Source of the DNA: Actinostola sp. cb2023
Lineage: Eukaryota; Cnidaria; Anthozoa; Actiniaria; Actinostolidae
Direction of reading: 5' to 3'
DNA length: 64,000 nucleotides
NCBI GenBank assembly: GCA_033675265.1
Contig: JAUJYZ010000131.1
Coordinates: forward strand, 124,001-188,000
The stretch's first letter is position 1; each line of letters begins with the position of its first letter. Shown here one piece after another: positions 11,503 to 22,840 of the stretch. The position numbers and the translations under genes are program-made. The notes below the pieces were generated by a model. The model was not told the DNA's origin and made no database searches. It saw only the letters and a list, made by a program, of their open reading frames with translations.

Positions 11503-12034
11503 TAGTAGTCTGAGTGTAGTCTGAGTGTAATCTGAGTGTAATCTGAGTAGTCTGAGTATAATCTGAGTGTAATCTGAGTGTAGTCTGAGTGTAGTTATGA
11601 GTGTAATCTGAGTGTAATCTGTAGTCTTAGTATAGTATGAGTGTAATCTGAGTGTAATCTGAGTATAGTCTGAGTGTAGTCTGAGTGTAGTCTGAGTGTA
11701 GTCAGAGTGTAATCTGTAGTCTTAGTATAGTATGAGTGTAATCTGAGTGTAATCTGAGTATAGTCTGAGTGTAGTCTGAGTGTAATCTGAGTATAGTCTG
11801 AGTGTAGTCTGAGTGTAGTCTGAGTGTAATCTGAGTGTAGTCTGAGTGTAATCTGAGAGTAGTCAGAGTGTAATCTGTAGTCTTAGTATAGTATGAGTGT
11901 AATCTGAGTATAGTCTGAGTGTAGTCTGAGTGTAGTCTGAGTATAGTCTGAGTGTAATCTGAGTGTAATCTGAGTGCAGTACTGGTGCAATCTGAGTATA
12001 GTCTGAGTGTAGTCTGGGTGTAATCCGAGTGTAG
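11503..12034. repeat. 12-bp minisatellite array, TCTGAGTGTAGT (array 2)
   Basis: About 40 units with TCTGAGTGTAAT, TCTGAGTATAGT and shortened variants. A higher-order unit is visible: CAGAGTGTAATCTGTAGTC followed by TTAGTATAGTATGAG recurs three times. Originally continuous with array 1 before the LTR element inserted. Confidence 0.9.
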
Positions 12035-12551
12035 GGTTTCTCTGTTTCTCCTCTGTTAGAAAGTTTGGTGAAGTACTATCAAGACTGATTCCTTTCAAAA
12101 ACCTTTGTTTCAATAATATGAGCTGCCAAACCCAGTATGCGGCTTATTTGCCAGAGTGGCTTATCTGCCGTTTTATATTATGGTTTGTCGTCATTAGCGC
12201 GCACACTTCAACTGAAATTTTATTCAAAAAACACAACAGAATCCTCAACTTTCTTGCCATGTTTGTCACCATTGTTGTTCTTTTTTAATCAAAAATCCAT
12301 AGTTTCGGTGTATCGCAATGTTTTCAACACCAGAGTTGAAGAAACGTGTGATTATATTTTAAGAGAATACCTGAACTGACGCTTTGGCGTGTTTCACTTG
12401 ATCACAACAAGCTCGAGCTCGGTTCATATAAAACGAACGCTGATTGGCTGTTCAATCCATTTTTGATGTTAGGAGAATTTAGCGTTTGGTTCGGCTAATA
12501 AAGTTGATTTATTTCAACTTTAATATAATTTTGCGTCTCGTTATTTTACAA

Positions 12552-12725
12552 AACAAATAGAAAACGTTTTCCCGTGTTTACATAGCCTGATATAAACACT
12601 CGGGAAAGTTTGGGAGAAGTCTCGAGCTCTTTGTAAAACCGAGCAGTAATAGCTCTCGACTTCTCCCAAACTTCCCTCGTGTTTAATTCAGGCTATGTAA
12701 ACACGGGAAACGTTTTCTATTTGTT
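12552..12725. mobile_element. Foldback element with about 70-bp arms
   Basis: AACAAATAGAAAACGTTTTC, then CCCGTGTTTACATAGCCTGA, at the left are mirrored at the right end. The short loop is near CGAGCAGTAATAGCTC. It sits about 170 bp upstream of the zinc-finger exon and has no equivalent upstream of the copy 2 exon. Confidence 0.85.
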
Positions 12726-12891
12726 AAACATGAATATTGTTAGGTTTCTTAGTTTCCTAACATATTAGACCAGCTGAACTTTTTCTCATACAAGGGTACA
12801 CATATGTGGGTTTCCTGTTCAATTCCTATTTAAAAATTGTTATTCAAGTTTGTTTTCCAATAAACTGCTTATACCCTTTTACTCCTTCCAG

Positions 12892-14004
12892 AGCTTTGAA
12901 AATGGAACAGCTATGTTTGGACGGCCACTACTCTGTGTGGGGACACAGACAGAGGATTATGGTTGTAATAATGGATGTACGTCTGTATACATAGATGGTG
13001 GTTTGATGCAGCCAAACATTGTCACAACAGAAACTCAATCAGAGAATCATGCAGATAATATGAATACCTCCACTTGTTTGATGAGCCAAGTTGGTAATCT
13101 CCATAATGAGAAGGATTACTCCTCTACAGAAGGTTTACTGTCTAAAATATGTGAAGAGATACCAACATTGTGTACAGATGAGAGTGAAGTAGTCAATGGT
13201 GACAGTGTAATCCATGGAATGATGGACAGCCCTAGAGCTTGTTCTATACATGAGAGTGATCAAAATGATTACCTGCACACTGATATTGTGTGTGATGGTA
13301 GTCCAACCTCCACCAGAAGCCTTGAGAAATCCACAGAATCCTTTACTGTTTCTTCAGGTGATGGTACCATTGTAGATGGTGAAAGCTGGATGGATGAGGT
13401 TTCCCAAGATGTTTCGCCCTCGTCAGTCAACCCTGACAATAGTGAAGATTCAGAGAAAACTGTTTCAGATGCCATTCCTAAGAATATGAACAGTAGAATG
13501 AAGTGTCAAACATGTGGTAAGACATTTTCACGGCAAGGTAACCTCATTGTGCATGAGCGCATTCATTCGTGTTATAAACCAAACCGATGTAAAACCTGTG
13601 GTAAGACATTTGCACGTCAAGACACCCTAAACTGTCACCAGCGGATTCATACCGGGATTAAACCATACCAATGTAAAACCTGTGGCAAGGCTTTTGCACA
13701 GAATAGTGACTGCACCGCTCACCAGCGGATTCATACCGGTATTAAACCATACCAATGTAAAACCTGTGGTAAGGCATTTGCACAGCAAGGTCACCTCATT
13801 GTTCATGAGCGCATTCATTCGGGTTATAAACCATACCAATGTAAAACCTGTGGCAAGGCTTTTGCACAGAATAGTGACTGCACCACTCACCAGCGGATTC
13901 ATACCGGTATTAAACCATACCAATGTAAAACCTGTGGTAAGACATTTGCACAGCAAGGTACTCTCAACAATCACAAGCGGACTCATACCGGTAATAATCC
14001 ATAG
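12892..14004 (+). CDS. C2H2 zinc-finger exon of WW/C2H2 gene, copy 1 (truncated finger array)
   Basis: The exon starts after an acceptor (CTCCTTCCAG) at 12891 in phase 0, matching the end of the WW exon. About 200 acidic, Ser-rich residues without a known domain precede six C2H2 fingers of the type C-x2-C-x12-H-x3-H with TGIKPYQ linkers. The frame stops at TAG (14002-14004), where the linker Tyr codon TAC is expected; a second TAG replaces the same Tyr one finger later (about 14086), and two more fingers follow before the ancestral stop near 14184. Such proteins bind DNA in the nucleus. The copy may make a shortened protein or be decaying. Confidence 0.75.
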   Translation, partial: SFENGTAMFGRPLLCVGTQTEDYGCNNGCTSVYIDGGLMQPNIVTTETQSENHADNMNTSTCLMSQVGNLHNEKDYSSTEGLLSKICEEIPTLCTDESEVVNGDSVIHGMMDSPRACSIHESDQNDYLHTDIVCDGSPTSTRSLEKSTESFTVSSGDGTIVDGESWMDEVSQDVSPSSVNPDNSEDSEKTVSDAIPKNMNSRMKCQTCGKTFSRQGNLIVHERIHSCYKPNRCKTCGKTFARQDTLNCHQRIHTGIKPYQCKTCGKAFAQNSDCTAHQRIHTGIKPYQCKTCGKAFAQQGHLIVHERIHSGYKPYQCKTCGKAFAQNSDCTTHQRIHTGIKPYQCKTCGKTFAQQGTLNNHKRTHTGNNP

Positions 14005-14184
14005 CAATGTAAAACCTGTGGTAAGACATTTACACAGCAAGGTAGTCTCAACAATCACAAGCGGACTCATACCGGTAATAAACCATAGCAATGTAAAACC
14101 TGTGGTAAGACATTTACACAGCAAGGTAGTCTCAACAATCAGAAGCGGACTCATTGTGTGAAACCTGGTAAAGCTAAGAAGTGA
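14005..14184 (+). pseudogene. Untranslated remnant of the zinc-finger array
   Basis: The same frame continues after the first TAG with two finger repeats (QCKTCGKTFTQQGSLNN and a near copy), separated by another TAG. In the last finger the first His has become Gln. It ends in KPGKAKK and a stop, exactly as copy 2 does at 32936. Confidence 0.75.
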
Positions 14185-14279
14185 AAAAAGAGATTCAGGA
14201 GCTCGTTGTGACTCACTGTTGCATTTTGGTCTGCAAGATGAGACACTTGAAGGAGACGTTGGGGCGCCAAGTATGTTTT

Positions 14280-15180
14280 TATTACTGCTGCGAGCCGAGA
14301 GGCGAGCAGCGAAACTAATCTTGACGGAGTTCCTGTGTTGATGTGTCCGCGTGGGGCCTGGGCTATTATAACCATTTCCAATACGATTTTGGATTGTTTT
14401 CGATCCCGATGATTTGATTTTCTGAGCCCTGCAGTATTTATGTACAGAGGCAATGGTAGTCAATTTTGAGCGTTCAGTATTCCTCGTGTTTCGACCTGTT
14501 GTTGGTTGGTCACTCGTTTCCTTCGTAATCGTGTTTTGCATCAATTCACTGAGGGAGGTAAGTGTTCGTTTCCTACAAATTTTAATATCATGTCAAATGC
14601 AACGCTATTCATTGCTGGAAGCATTCATCAAGGTCACGAACGATTTAGTGACATTTCCAGGGGAAATGAGTTTTTCAGCGCTCTTGTGTACTCAGTCACG
14701 TCAGTCGCCGATCTTGTCGCTAGTGACCTATCTACCTGATCGAGCTCGTTGTTCTTCGCCAAACGAATCGCCATTCATTGTGATGTACTAAATCAAACGG
14801 CAAATCGCTCATTGTAAATTCAAGTACATGTTGTCTTCCTTGATCAAGATCTGATCGACTGTAGAAGTACGCCATTGTGGAACTGGATATGACTCATAAG
14901 ACATGTATATAAAAAATAAGGTCTTCCCCTGGAAATGTCACTCGCCTAATAAGACCGTGATTCACTATAAATGCTTCCAGCAATGAATAAGATACATTGA
15001 TAACCATTATTTCAACACGAGAATGGGCTTGAAGCTTGTGGGGTCGTGCATAAGTAAATATAAATAATAATAATAATAATTTCATAATAATATTAATAAT
15101 TTTATAATAATAGTAATAATAATTATTATTATTATATTAATAATAATATTAACAAGGTTGCAATAAGGTTGACATGATAA
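14280..15180. mobile_element. Insertion specific to copy 1, with a short protein-like remnant
   Basis: Copy 2 lacks this DNA between CCAAGTATGTTTTTAT and the AT-rich tail. A 49-codon stretch from the ATG at about 14590 reads SNATLFIAGSIHQGHERFSD followed by ISRG, which recalls the GSFHQG-RF-RG-QC start of viral-type Cys peptidases found in some transposons; the Cys is absent. A diverged inverted copy lies at about 14925-15000. The family assignment is tentative. At 15060-15150 there is an AAT/ATT-rich patch. Confidence 0.35.
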
Positions 15181-15500
15181 ATTTGTAGAAAACACTTACC
15201 TCCCTTGAATCGATCTCTTATTGTCAAGTATTTGGTGATTTGAAAAATAAACGTCCAATTGGTTATTTGTGAATAATTTATACTGTTTTAAAGTTGGTTA
15301 TTTATAAATAATCAAATCAAATTCCCGTTTAATTTGGTTATTTACATATAATTTCGTTAAATAACGTTTTTTAATAGAAAGTGAAATGCTGCGATGTATC
15401 GACTATTGATTTTCATGACTGTCAATTTGCAACATTAAAAATAAACATCTTTGGAGGACTGGGTATCAGATATCAGCGAGTAGGATCAATAATTATAATT

Positions 15501-15683
15501 ACAGCGCAAAGCTCCCAACTATGGCCACCTTTAATATATTCGCATACTTTTGTCTCACCATCCTCGAATTAGCCATTAGATCAGAGATAAGATAAGACAA
15601 TCCTGCAAAGCTGATTGGATAATTGCCGAGACGAAAGTATGCGAATACATTATAGGTGGTCACAGTTGCAAGCTTCGCGCTGT
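15501..15683. mobile_element. MITE with ACAGCGCAAAGCT ends
   Basis: Inverted arms of about 55 bp: ACAGCGCAAAGCT and ATTCGCATACTTTTGTCTC at the left, mirrored with a few changes at the right. It has inserted in another repeat: flanks GTAGGATCAATAATTATAAT and GCGCGCGAAACTCTATATTC occur joined, in other arrangement, at 39318-39390. Confidence 0.75.
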
Positions 15684-16904
15684 AGCAATTATTATTCGCC
15701 GAAGTCAAAGTGATTATCGTTTCATAATCACTGGTCGCTCGACCAATCACAGCGCGCGAAACTCTATATTCCAAGTCTAAAATTATACTAATTAAGTACA
15801 CGTAAAATTATAATTTCAAAAAAGCTAAAAATATTGAAAGTAAAAAATACAGAAATTAAGCAGTATTACAGTGTCAGAAAGTTCAGAAGAGAGTAAAGAG
15901 GAATTTAAACTAAAACTAGACGCTCTACTAACGTGAATTCGGGCTTCTTAATTAAATACACAGAAGTAGTTTGAGCCCATAATAATACTTTATTCAAATA
16001 CTGATACAAGATTACAATATTTGAAAAGGAGAAACTTTGAGGTTAACCGTATGTACAAGCCCATAATATACTGTAAAACAGAATTTTCACAGTCGACAAT
16101 ATCAACATGATTGATCAAGAAGTACCAAAAACTAAAAACCCTTATATTTTCGCCAAAGAACTACAGCATTAGCGAACTACATAGAAAATAGTGCAAATAG
16201 AGTGCAATTTAGAAAAGTATGAAATAGTACTAATTTTAATTAGTAGAATTACACAGGTGATTATAGAAAATCAAGCGCGCTGATTGGTCGAGAACTTCGG
16301 ACTATTTCTCGATAGTTACCTACAGCATTTTGACAAAATGGCTGCCAGCTTTTGAAATATGAAATAAAAATTTATTTTCTTTAAAATGCTTATTGCTGAC
16401 GCAGCGAGCGAGCCTGAAGCGAGCGAGCAAGGAAGCAATTCTAATTCATTCACATAGGCAGAAAAAATGTCGATTTTTACCCGGCATGCAGTTTCCAAGA
16501 ACCATCATGCAATTCTCAAGAACCATCATGCAATTCTCAAGAACCATCATGCTTTTCGCGCCAACTCCCACATACGCTATAGCTGAAGCGAGTTGGTTTC
16601 GCTTCATGATTTTTTATTATTGAAGATAATCGAGTATGGAATTAGACGAGTTCATATAGCGTCGAGTTGACTTTTTGAACTCAGAAAACGAGAACGAGTA
16701 GTCTAATTGTTTTAGTAGAAACCAACTACCTTCGATTTTATACCAATATTTAATGATCCATAAATGACAAGCCGAAGAGCTACTAGAAATTCAAATTTGC
16801 TTCATTACCTGAATTGCAATCTCTTCTCGATCGGACACCCCGCCCGGATAGTCATTTAGCCAATTAAGCGACGGCATATAGTACCCGATTACACAGAACA
16901 TGAT
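15684..16904. other. Non-genic stretch
   Basis: No gene recognised. It contains a second copy of the GAATTCGGGCTTCTTAATTA motif near 15940, an AATAATACTTTATT element-tail-like patch near 15985, a CGCGCTGATTGGTCGAGA motif at about 16276, and three near-identical 20-bp tandem units (CAAGAACCATCATGCAATTC) at 16495-16552. Confidence 0.5.
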
Positions 16905-17725
16905 AGCTATTCACAAGAACTCATTTGCAATCTTCTCTGAACCAACCCGACGAGAAGGTCATTTCGCAAATTACCCACTGGTAATGTCAAGCCTGTTTAC
17001 AAAACACAATAGCTATTCACAAGAACTCATTTGCAATCTTCTCTGAACCAACCCGACGAGAAGGTCATTTTACAAATCAAACACTGGCATTTTCATGCCT
17101 GTTCACACATAACTCATTTGCAATCATACCTCGAACCCCCGCCGAGAACTGAGTCATTTTACAAACCAAACACTGGCATATTCATGCCTGTTCACACATA
17201 ACTCATTTGCAATAATTCCTCGAACCTCCGCCGAGAACTGAGTCATTTTACAAACCAAACACTGGTATTTTCATGCCTGTTCACACATAACTCATTTGCA
17301 ATAATTCCTCGAACCCCCGCCGAGAAAGACATTTTACAAATCAAACACTGGCATTTTCATGCCTATTCCCACAGAACTCATTTGCAATCATTCCTCGAAC
17401 CTCCGCCGAGAAAGTCATTTTTCAAATCAAACACTGGCATTTTCATGCCTGTTCACACATAACTCATTTGCAATAATTCCTCGAACCCCCGCCGAGAAAG
17501 TCATTTTACAAATCAAACACTGGCATTTTCATGCCTGTTCACACATAACTCATTTGCAATAATTCCTCGAACCCCCGCCGAGAAAGTCATTTTACAATTA
17601 AATCAAACACTGGCAATTTCATGCCTGTTCACATCCAACTCCGATTTGCAATCATACCTCGAACCTCCGCCGAGAAAGTCATTTTAAAAATCAAACACTG
17701 ACAATGTCAAGCCTGTTCACACAGA
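16905..17725. repeat. Tandem repeat, nine units of about 86-103 bp
   Basis: Each unit has the order ACTCATTTGCAAT, CTCGAACC(C/T)CCGCCGAGAA, CATTTTACAAATCAAACACTGG, CATTTTCATGCCTGTTCACA. The two leftmost units are longer and carry a different middle (CTCTGAACCAACCCGACGAG). The last unit overlaps the 3' end of the small open frame at 17707. Confidence 0.85.
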
Positions 17726-17971
17726 ACTTGGTTGTTGGTGTCCGACGGCTGTTGCTGTTCAGGCTGTTCAGCTTGCGGGTCTTGTTGAGCTGGCAATTCA
17801 GGGAATTGTACATCATCACCTTCGCCCATCATCAGATATAACATCATATCAAAGCACCCACGTTGCTGCCGACTTGAAATTAAATGAATCAAAAAACGTA
17901 AAACTTTATACCTCAAGTTCTCCTTCTTCTACCAGAGGAGCAGGTTCTATCGGCATTCGTACTTCGGCCAT
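17707..17971 (-). CDS. Possible small two-exon gene, unknown function
   Basis: An ATG at 17971 opens a 20-codon acidic segment (MAEVRMPIEPAPLVEEGELE) that ends at a GT (17911). After a possible 46-nt intron, a frame rich in Gln, Pro and Glu (PELPAQQDPQAEQPEQQQP) runs to a TGA at 17707. The intron is very short for an animal and the acceptor is weak, so this may be a chance arrangement or the remains of a longer gene. No family recognised. Its last codons lie in the terminal unit of the adjoining tandem repeat. Confidence 0.25.
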
Positions 17972-18012
17972 GAATTCAGAATGATTCGCGTGGGTCGTAT
18001 CAAGAAAAAACA

Positions 18013-18175
18013 CATTCTCGTCCCCAGACCCTTCTCAGCTTTCTAACGAGAAATCGTAGGAAGATATTGAGCATGCGCATATCTGACGACCTAGAATCTG
18101 GGTCTTCCGGTTTGTCTCTTACCAGAGCCTACGATTTTTCGTTAGAAAGCTGAGAAGGGTCTGGGGACGAGAATG
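18013..18175. mobile_element. Foldback MITE, CATTCTCGTCCCCAG family
   Basis: CATTCTCGTCCCCAGACCC and CTCAGCTTTCTAACGAGAAA at the left are mirrored almost perfectly at the right; the centre is unpaired. Non-coding. Confidence 0.85.
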
Positions 18176-18699
18176 GAAAAAACAAAGAAGAGTTCATCTG
18201 ACCACTGTTCCGCTGGAACTGAGCAAGAAGGGAGTGTCCTGCCTTTGATGCCGTATATATTGCCACTGTGCACGTGCACACGTGCACACGTAGGTGTTAA
18301 CGAGGCATTATTGTACCGTATTTCATCTTTGCAACTCATTAGAGTGTTATGAATAGAAAACATAGTTCTTTTGTTGTAGAAGTCCTGCGAAGGCATTTCT
18401 GTTTTGTGTATATCGTATTGCTTGTTCTTTGTCAATATTTAAAAGTTGGCGGATCTTTATCCAAGTATCCCTGATGTCAGTATTAAAAGTCGCATTAATA
18501 AAAACTGGTAACTGTTTCGCTAAATTCGAGTTCGGTCTTCTGACTCTTCTGCATATGTGGGCTATGTACCGTGATCCCCGCCGATAACATCTCGTTCTTA
18601 CCTTTAGGTAGGCTTACGTACAAGTCTTTTTATTTTCAACGTTTTATTCAGAACGATCATTGCAAATTCACGAGCACCCAAAGCTCCGAATTATTATTA
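18176..18699. other. Non-genic stretch
   Basis: No gene recognised. A CACGTGCACACGTGCACACG run occurs near 18270. Short open frames have no recognisable motif. Confidence 0.4.
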
Positions 18700-18980
18700 C
18701 AGTCATTTGCAAAAATTCTGGCCGCCACGATATATCAATATATCAATATATCGGGTGCATTATGGGTAATTAAATAATACTATTTTGAGTTTCCTAACTT
18801 ATTAAATGAAGCAAAATTTACAAACAACAAACGTATGACTAAAATAAACATTATACTAAATATTTCTACCAACTTTGCTGGCGTTAACCCGCTTTAAGGG
18901 GAATTTGCTATTATTCAATTACCCATAATGCATCCGATATATTGATATTTCGTAGCGGCCAGAATTTTTGCAAATGACTG
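18700..18980. mobile_element. mariner-like MITE (TTTGCAAAAATTCTG family), copy 1
   Basis: The element is bounded by TA on both sides (18698-18699, 18981-18982). Its termini read CAGTCATTTGCAAAAATTCT inward from each end and continue into ATATATCAATATATCGG and TGCATTATGGGTAATT. TA duplication plus this terminus fits Tc1/mariner. Non-coding. Confidence 0.85.
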
Positions 18981-19439
18981 TATAATTTATATGTATTATA
19001 TATACATGTGTAACCAGCGTGAAAGGTTACTCAAAAAGGTAAGTTTAGTTTCTAAATTATGGGATAAATAAGTAAGACAAAATACGTTAAGTACGTTTTA
19101 CATTAGCTTGAAAGTACGTTGAAATTGCCGAAATGCCGTTTAAGAGGACCTACATTTCAAAATTTCCCGAGGGAGCAAGCGCCCCCGTATCCCCCTCGAT
19201 AAGTGTTCCTCCGGTGCACACCATACAGACTTATTTTCGGTTTCGGAAACGAACCCCCTCTTCAAACTACCAGCTGCGCGCCTGATTCAATACAAAGTAC
19301 ATTAGGAGCACTTGACCAAGTCATGTAAAATATATATTGTAAAATACAATACACACAGTAAATAAAAACAACTCATTAATCGAGTACAGCAAATGTGCAA
19401 AGCGCTTGCACTATAGACAGTTGCCAATTTTTAGTCTGG

Positions 19440-19717
19440 CCTTCTACAGGAAGAAGCCCGAGTAAATATTCGTTTTTTCGCTATTATTATTGTTGGGTAC
19501 CCTGTGTCAGCGCCCGCAATGCCATCCGCAGATACACGTGTTGTTGATACTCGATTACTTTTATTCGTATTTGCTGATACAATTTATCGCGTTAAATAAT
19601 CCCAAAACAGAGAACTGCGACCAGTCTGCAAGAGCGTAGAACACCAGAACTTTGCACGTTTATTAGAAACAAGCGAAAATCACGTCGTGAAGTTGAGATT
19701 GAAGTCGATCAGTTGAG
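19440..19717 (+). other. Probable 5' leader exon of the WW/C2H2 gene, copy 2
   Basis: Near-identical to 1900-2172, with the donor GAG then GTGAGTATTTT preserved at 19718. The upstream 120 bp is also shared, which may mean the promoter was duplicated as well. The start is approximate. Confidence 0.45.
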
Positions 19718-20174
19718 GTGAGTATTTTGGCGTCAAAATTGATTGAACATCAACCATCGATGCCTATTCAAATAAATGGCCTTTCTTCAAGTCTAGTTAT
19801 GCTGCTTATTGCAAGTTGAATAGTGTTATTATTGTCTTATTGTTGGCTGAATCGTTTTAACCATTTGCACGATAACTTTATTTTGCTGTCACGTTACTGC
19901 TCTGTTTAGATAACCTACCCTCCATGGTATACAACACTATTGGTACTTTACTATTTTAAAACAGCAAAGCATTCTTGTAATAGTTGCAGTATACCCTCTC
20001 TGAGTCCATGCACTGTAACTTGTGTTCTTTATCCTCTGCTAGAATTATTTCCATGTATAAATGCTAAAGGAAAACCATCTGGATCATTGTTTTTGGATCA
20101 CAATTAAGTCGCTTACATAGTTCTTGCACAGAACCTTTATATGATTCTGCCTCAACAAGTCCTTTTCACTGTAG

Positions 20175-20295
20175 ACAACCATGGAGTCATCAATACTGGG
20201 GTACAGATTGGATGGAGTATTATTGTAAGTCAGGAGAGCTGCTGTTCTACTATAACAAGGTGACAGCAGAACACAGATGGTCGGACATCTCAAAT
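20175..20295 (+). pseudogene. WW-domain exon, copy 2 (frameshifted)
   Basis: Acceptor, start context (ACAACCATGG, ATG at 20181) and donor (GTATG at 20296) are as in copy 1. One extra G in the run CTGGGGTACAG near 20200 shifts the frame after eight residues and leads to a TAA about 25 bases later. The exon is 115 rather than 114 coding bases. Translation of a WW-containing protein from this copy is therefore not expected unless the base is an assembly error. Confidence 0.7.
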
Positions 20296-20402
20296 GTATG
20301 TAAATGTAAAGTACTGCTTAGAAGTATGTTAACATTGTAGTATGTATTAAATAGTTACTGAGGCCGGCAGCAATATTAGATATATTGCAGTCAGCTGAGG
20401 CT

Positions 20403-20699
20403 GTAGGCCGAGTAAGTCTGAGTGTAATCTGAGTATAGTTTGAGTTTTGTCTGAGTGTAATCTGAGTGTTGTCTGCATGAGTGTAGTCTGAGTGTAGACT
20501 GAGTGTAATCTGAGTGTTGTCTGTGTAATCTGAGTGTAGTCTGAGTGTAATCTGAGTGTAATCTGAGTGTAATGTGAGTGTTGTCTGTGTAATCTGAGTG
20601 TAGTCTGAGTGTAGTCTGAGTGTAATCTGAGTATAGTCTGAGTGTAATCTGAGTGTACAGTCTGAGTGTAGTCTGAGTGTAATCTGAGTGTAATTTGAG
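20403..20699. repeat. 12-bp minisatellite array (array 3)
   Basis: Units of TCTGAGTGTAGT/TCTGAGTGTAAT with a recurring TGTTGTCTGTGTAATC variant. It corresponds to array 1, being preceded by the same GCAGTCAGCTGA(A/G)GC flank. Confidence 0.9.
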
Positions 20700-21737
20700 C
20701 AGGGGCGGATCAAGGATTTTTTTCAACAGGGGGTTGTAGTGGTATGAGCGGCAAAGCCGCGAACATCTAGGGGGATTTGGGGGCATGCCCCCCCAGAAAA
20801 TTTTGAATTCTACAAGCTCTGAAATGCAATTTTTAGAGATCTGGAGTTGTTTTATTAACACAAAAAGCTCTATTTTCAGTAATTTTTTTGCCGGACTCGG
20901 TTTATTCCACATCCAGCAAGGAGACTAAAGAGAAAGATACATTGAAATATTGACTGTATAGCAATAAAAACTTCGTGTGTACACACACATGTAACTGCCA
21001 AATATCGTTGTCCGGGTAGAAAGCAACAAGCAAGAAGCTGACTACCGCAAAGGACATTGGGAGTCTCCTAATTAATTAATTTATCCGTGGTACTTGAGAA
21101 GATATCCCTACGAGCGTTGAATAGCAATCATTTGGAACTATTCGGCCATTTGAAAATGCAAGTTGTCAAAATGTCTACGGATGAATAAATGAATAAGGAG
21201 AAAGTCCCAATGCCCTTTGCGGTCGTCAGCTTCTTGCTTGTTGCTTTCGGCGCGCGGACACTGACGATTTTTGGAATAGGTGTATTTCAAAACAGAAAAG
21301 CAATACAGCAAACGATCGCTACAAACATTCAAACCAAAGTCGACTAGAGTCTTGAAGGCCTTCATAAACTCCTTCCAAGAAAAATATAGCCGATTTCCAT
21401 AGCAACGACCACATTTTATCCCCCCATGGGATATTAGAGTCAAAAAGACAGAGGAGTCATTAAGGAGTCATAGCAAGATTGTTATTTCACTCTTATGGCT
21501 TATCACGCTATCTAGCAGACGACTGTCTGAAAATCAGGCTACCATCGAAGTCGAATGGTCGTGCAAACAACATGAATGAATTATATTAATTATATTATTC
21601 TTACGAGAGGGAGAGAGCTGAAAGTGCAAGAGGGACCTCACTACGGACAGACATATACTATACAAGTATAAAAAACATCCAGGGGGGGGGGGGGGGGGGT
21701 TGCAACCCCCAGAACCCACCCCCTGGATCCGCCACTG
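20700..21737. mobile_element. Non-autonomous hAT-like element in the satellite
   Basis: The left end CAGGGGCGGATCAAGG is the imperfect inverted match of the right end CCTGGATCCGCCACTG. CAG-G-GGCGGATC termini are familiar from hAT-type MITEs. No transposase is encoded. A G run (21681-21698) lies near the right end. The flanking satellite prevents a clean call of the target duplication. A short segment at 21515-21545 resembles the end of the 54.05-kb MITE. Confidence 0.6.
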
Positions 21738-22840
21738 CTGAGTGTTGTCTGTGTAATCTGAGTGTAGTCTGAGTGTAGTCTGAGTGTAGTCTGAGTGTAG
21801 TCTGAGTGTAATCTGAGTATAGTCTGAGTGTAATCTGAGTGTAGTCTGAGTGTAGTCTGAGTGTAATCTGAGTGTTGTCTGTGTAATCTGAGTGTAGTCT
21901 GAGTGTAATCTGAGTATGAGTCTGAGTGTAATCTGAGTGTAGTCTGAGTGTAATCTGAGTGTTGTCTGAGTGTAATCTGAGTGTAGTCTGAGTGTAGTCT
22001 GAGTGTAATCTGAGTGTAGTCTGAGTGTAGTCTGAGTGTAATCTGAGTGTTGTCTGTGTAATCTGAGTGTAGTCTGAGTGTAGTCTGAGTGTAATCTGAG
22101 TATAGTCGAACATCTAATTCGGCCATTTGAAAATGCAAGTTGTCAAAATGTCTACGGATGAATAAATGAATAAGGAGAAAGTCCCAATGCCCTTTGCGGT
22201 CGTCAGCTTCTTGCTTGTTGCTTTCGGCGCGGACACTGACGATTTTTGGAATAGGTGTATTTCAAAACAGAAAAGCAATGCAGCAAACGATCGCTACAAA
22301 CATTCAAACCAAAGTCGACTAGAGTCTTGAAGGCCTTCATAAACTCCTTCCAAGAAAAATATAGCCGATTTCCATAGCAACGACCACATTTTATCCCCCC
22401 ATGGGATATTAGAGTCAAAAAGACAGAGGAGTCATTAAGGAGTCATAGCAAGATTGTTATTTCACTCTTATGGCTTATCACGCTATCTAGCAGACGCTAT
22501 CTGAAAAGCAGACGAGTCGAATGGTGTGCAAACAACTGAAAATTCTTCGAGAGGGAGAGGCTGCAAGAGGGACCCATCGACAGTACTATACAATGGTCCG
22601 TGCACCCCCAGAACCCACCCCCTGGAATGCTGAATTATATTAATTATATTATTCTTACGAGTCTGAGTGTAATCTGAGTGTAGTCTGAGTGTAGTCTGAG
22701 ATCTGGAGAGAGCTGAAAGTGCAAGAGGGACCTCACTACGGACAGACATATACTATACAAGTATAAAAAACATCCATAGGGGGGGGGGGGGGGGGGTTGC
22801 AACCCCCAGAACCCACCCCCTGGATCCGCCACTGCTGAGT
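21126..22840. repeat. Tandem local duplication of about 1 kb
   Basis: The block starting CGGCCATTTGAAAATGCAAG at 21142 recurs at 22121, followed in both by the same approximately 400 bp, a disordered segment, the G run with GCAACCCCCAGAACCC, and the CTGGATCCGCCACTG end. The second copy is scrambled at 22500-22700 and holds a small satellite patch (22660-22700). Satellite array 21738-22108 lies between the copies. Confidence 0.75.
21738..22108. repeat. 12-bp minisatellite array (array 4)
   Basis: About 30 units of TCTGAGTGTAGT and variants; the TGTTGTCTGTGTAATC interruption recurs at regular spacing, indicating a higher-order unit. Confidence 0.9.

Noticed and set aside
13627..14544. Long antisense open frame across the zinc-finger exon (also 32367-32846 and plus-frame shadows)
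   Set aside because: It mirrors the 84-bp finger repeat; the repeated peptide (TTGFTLVWF) is a by-product of a repetitive coding strand.
16905..17725. CRISPR-like or regulatory array (86-bp units)
   Set aside because: The whole unit is conserved, there are no variable spacers, and it is ordinary tandem repetition.
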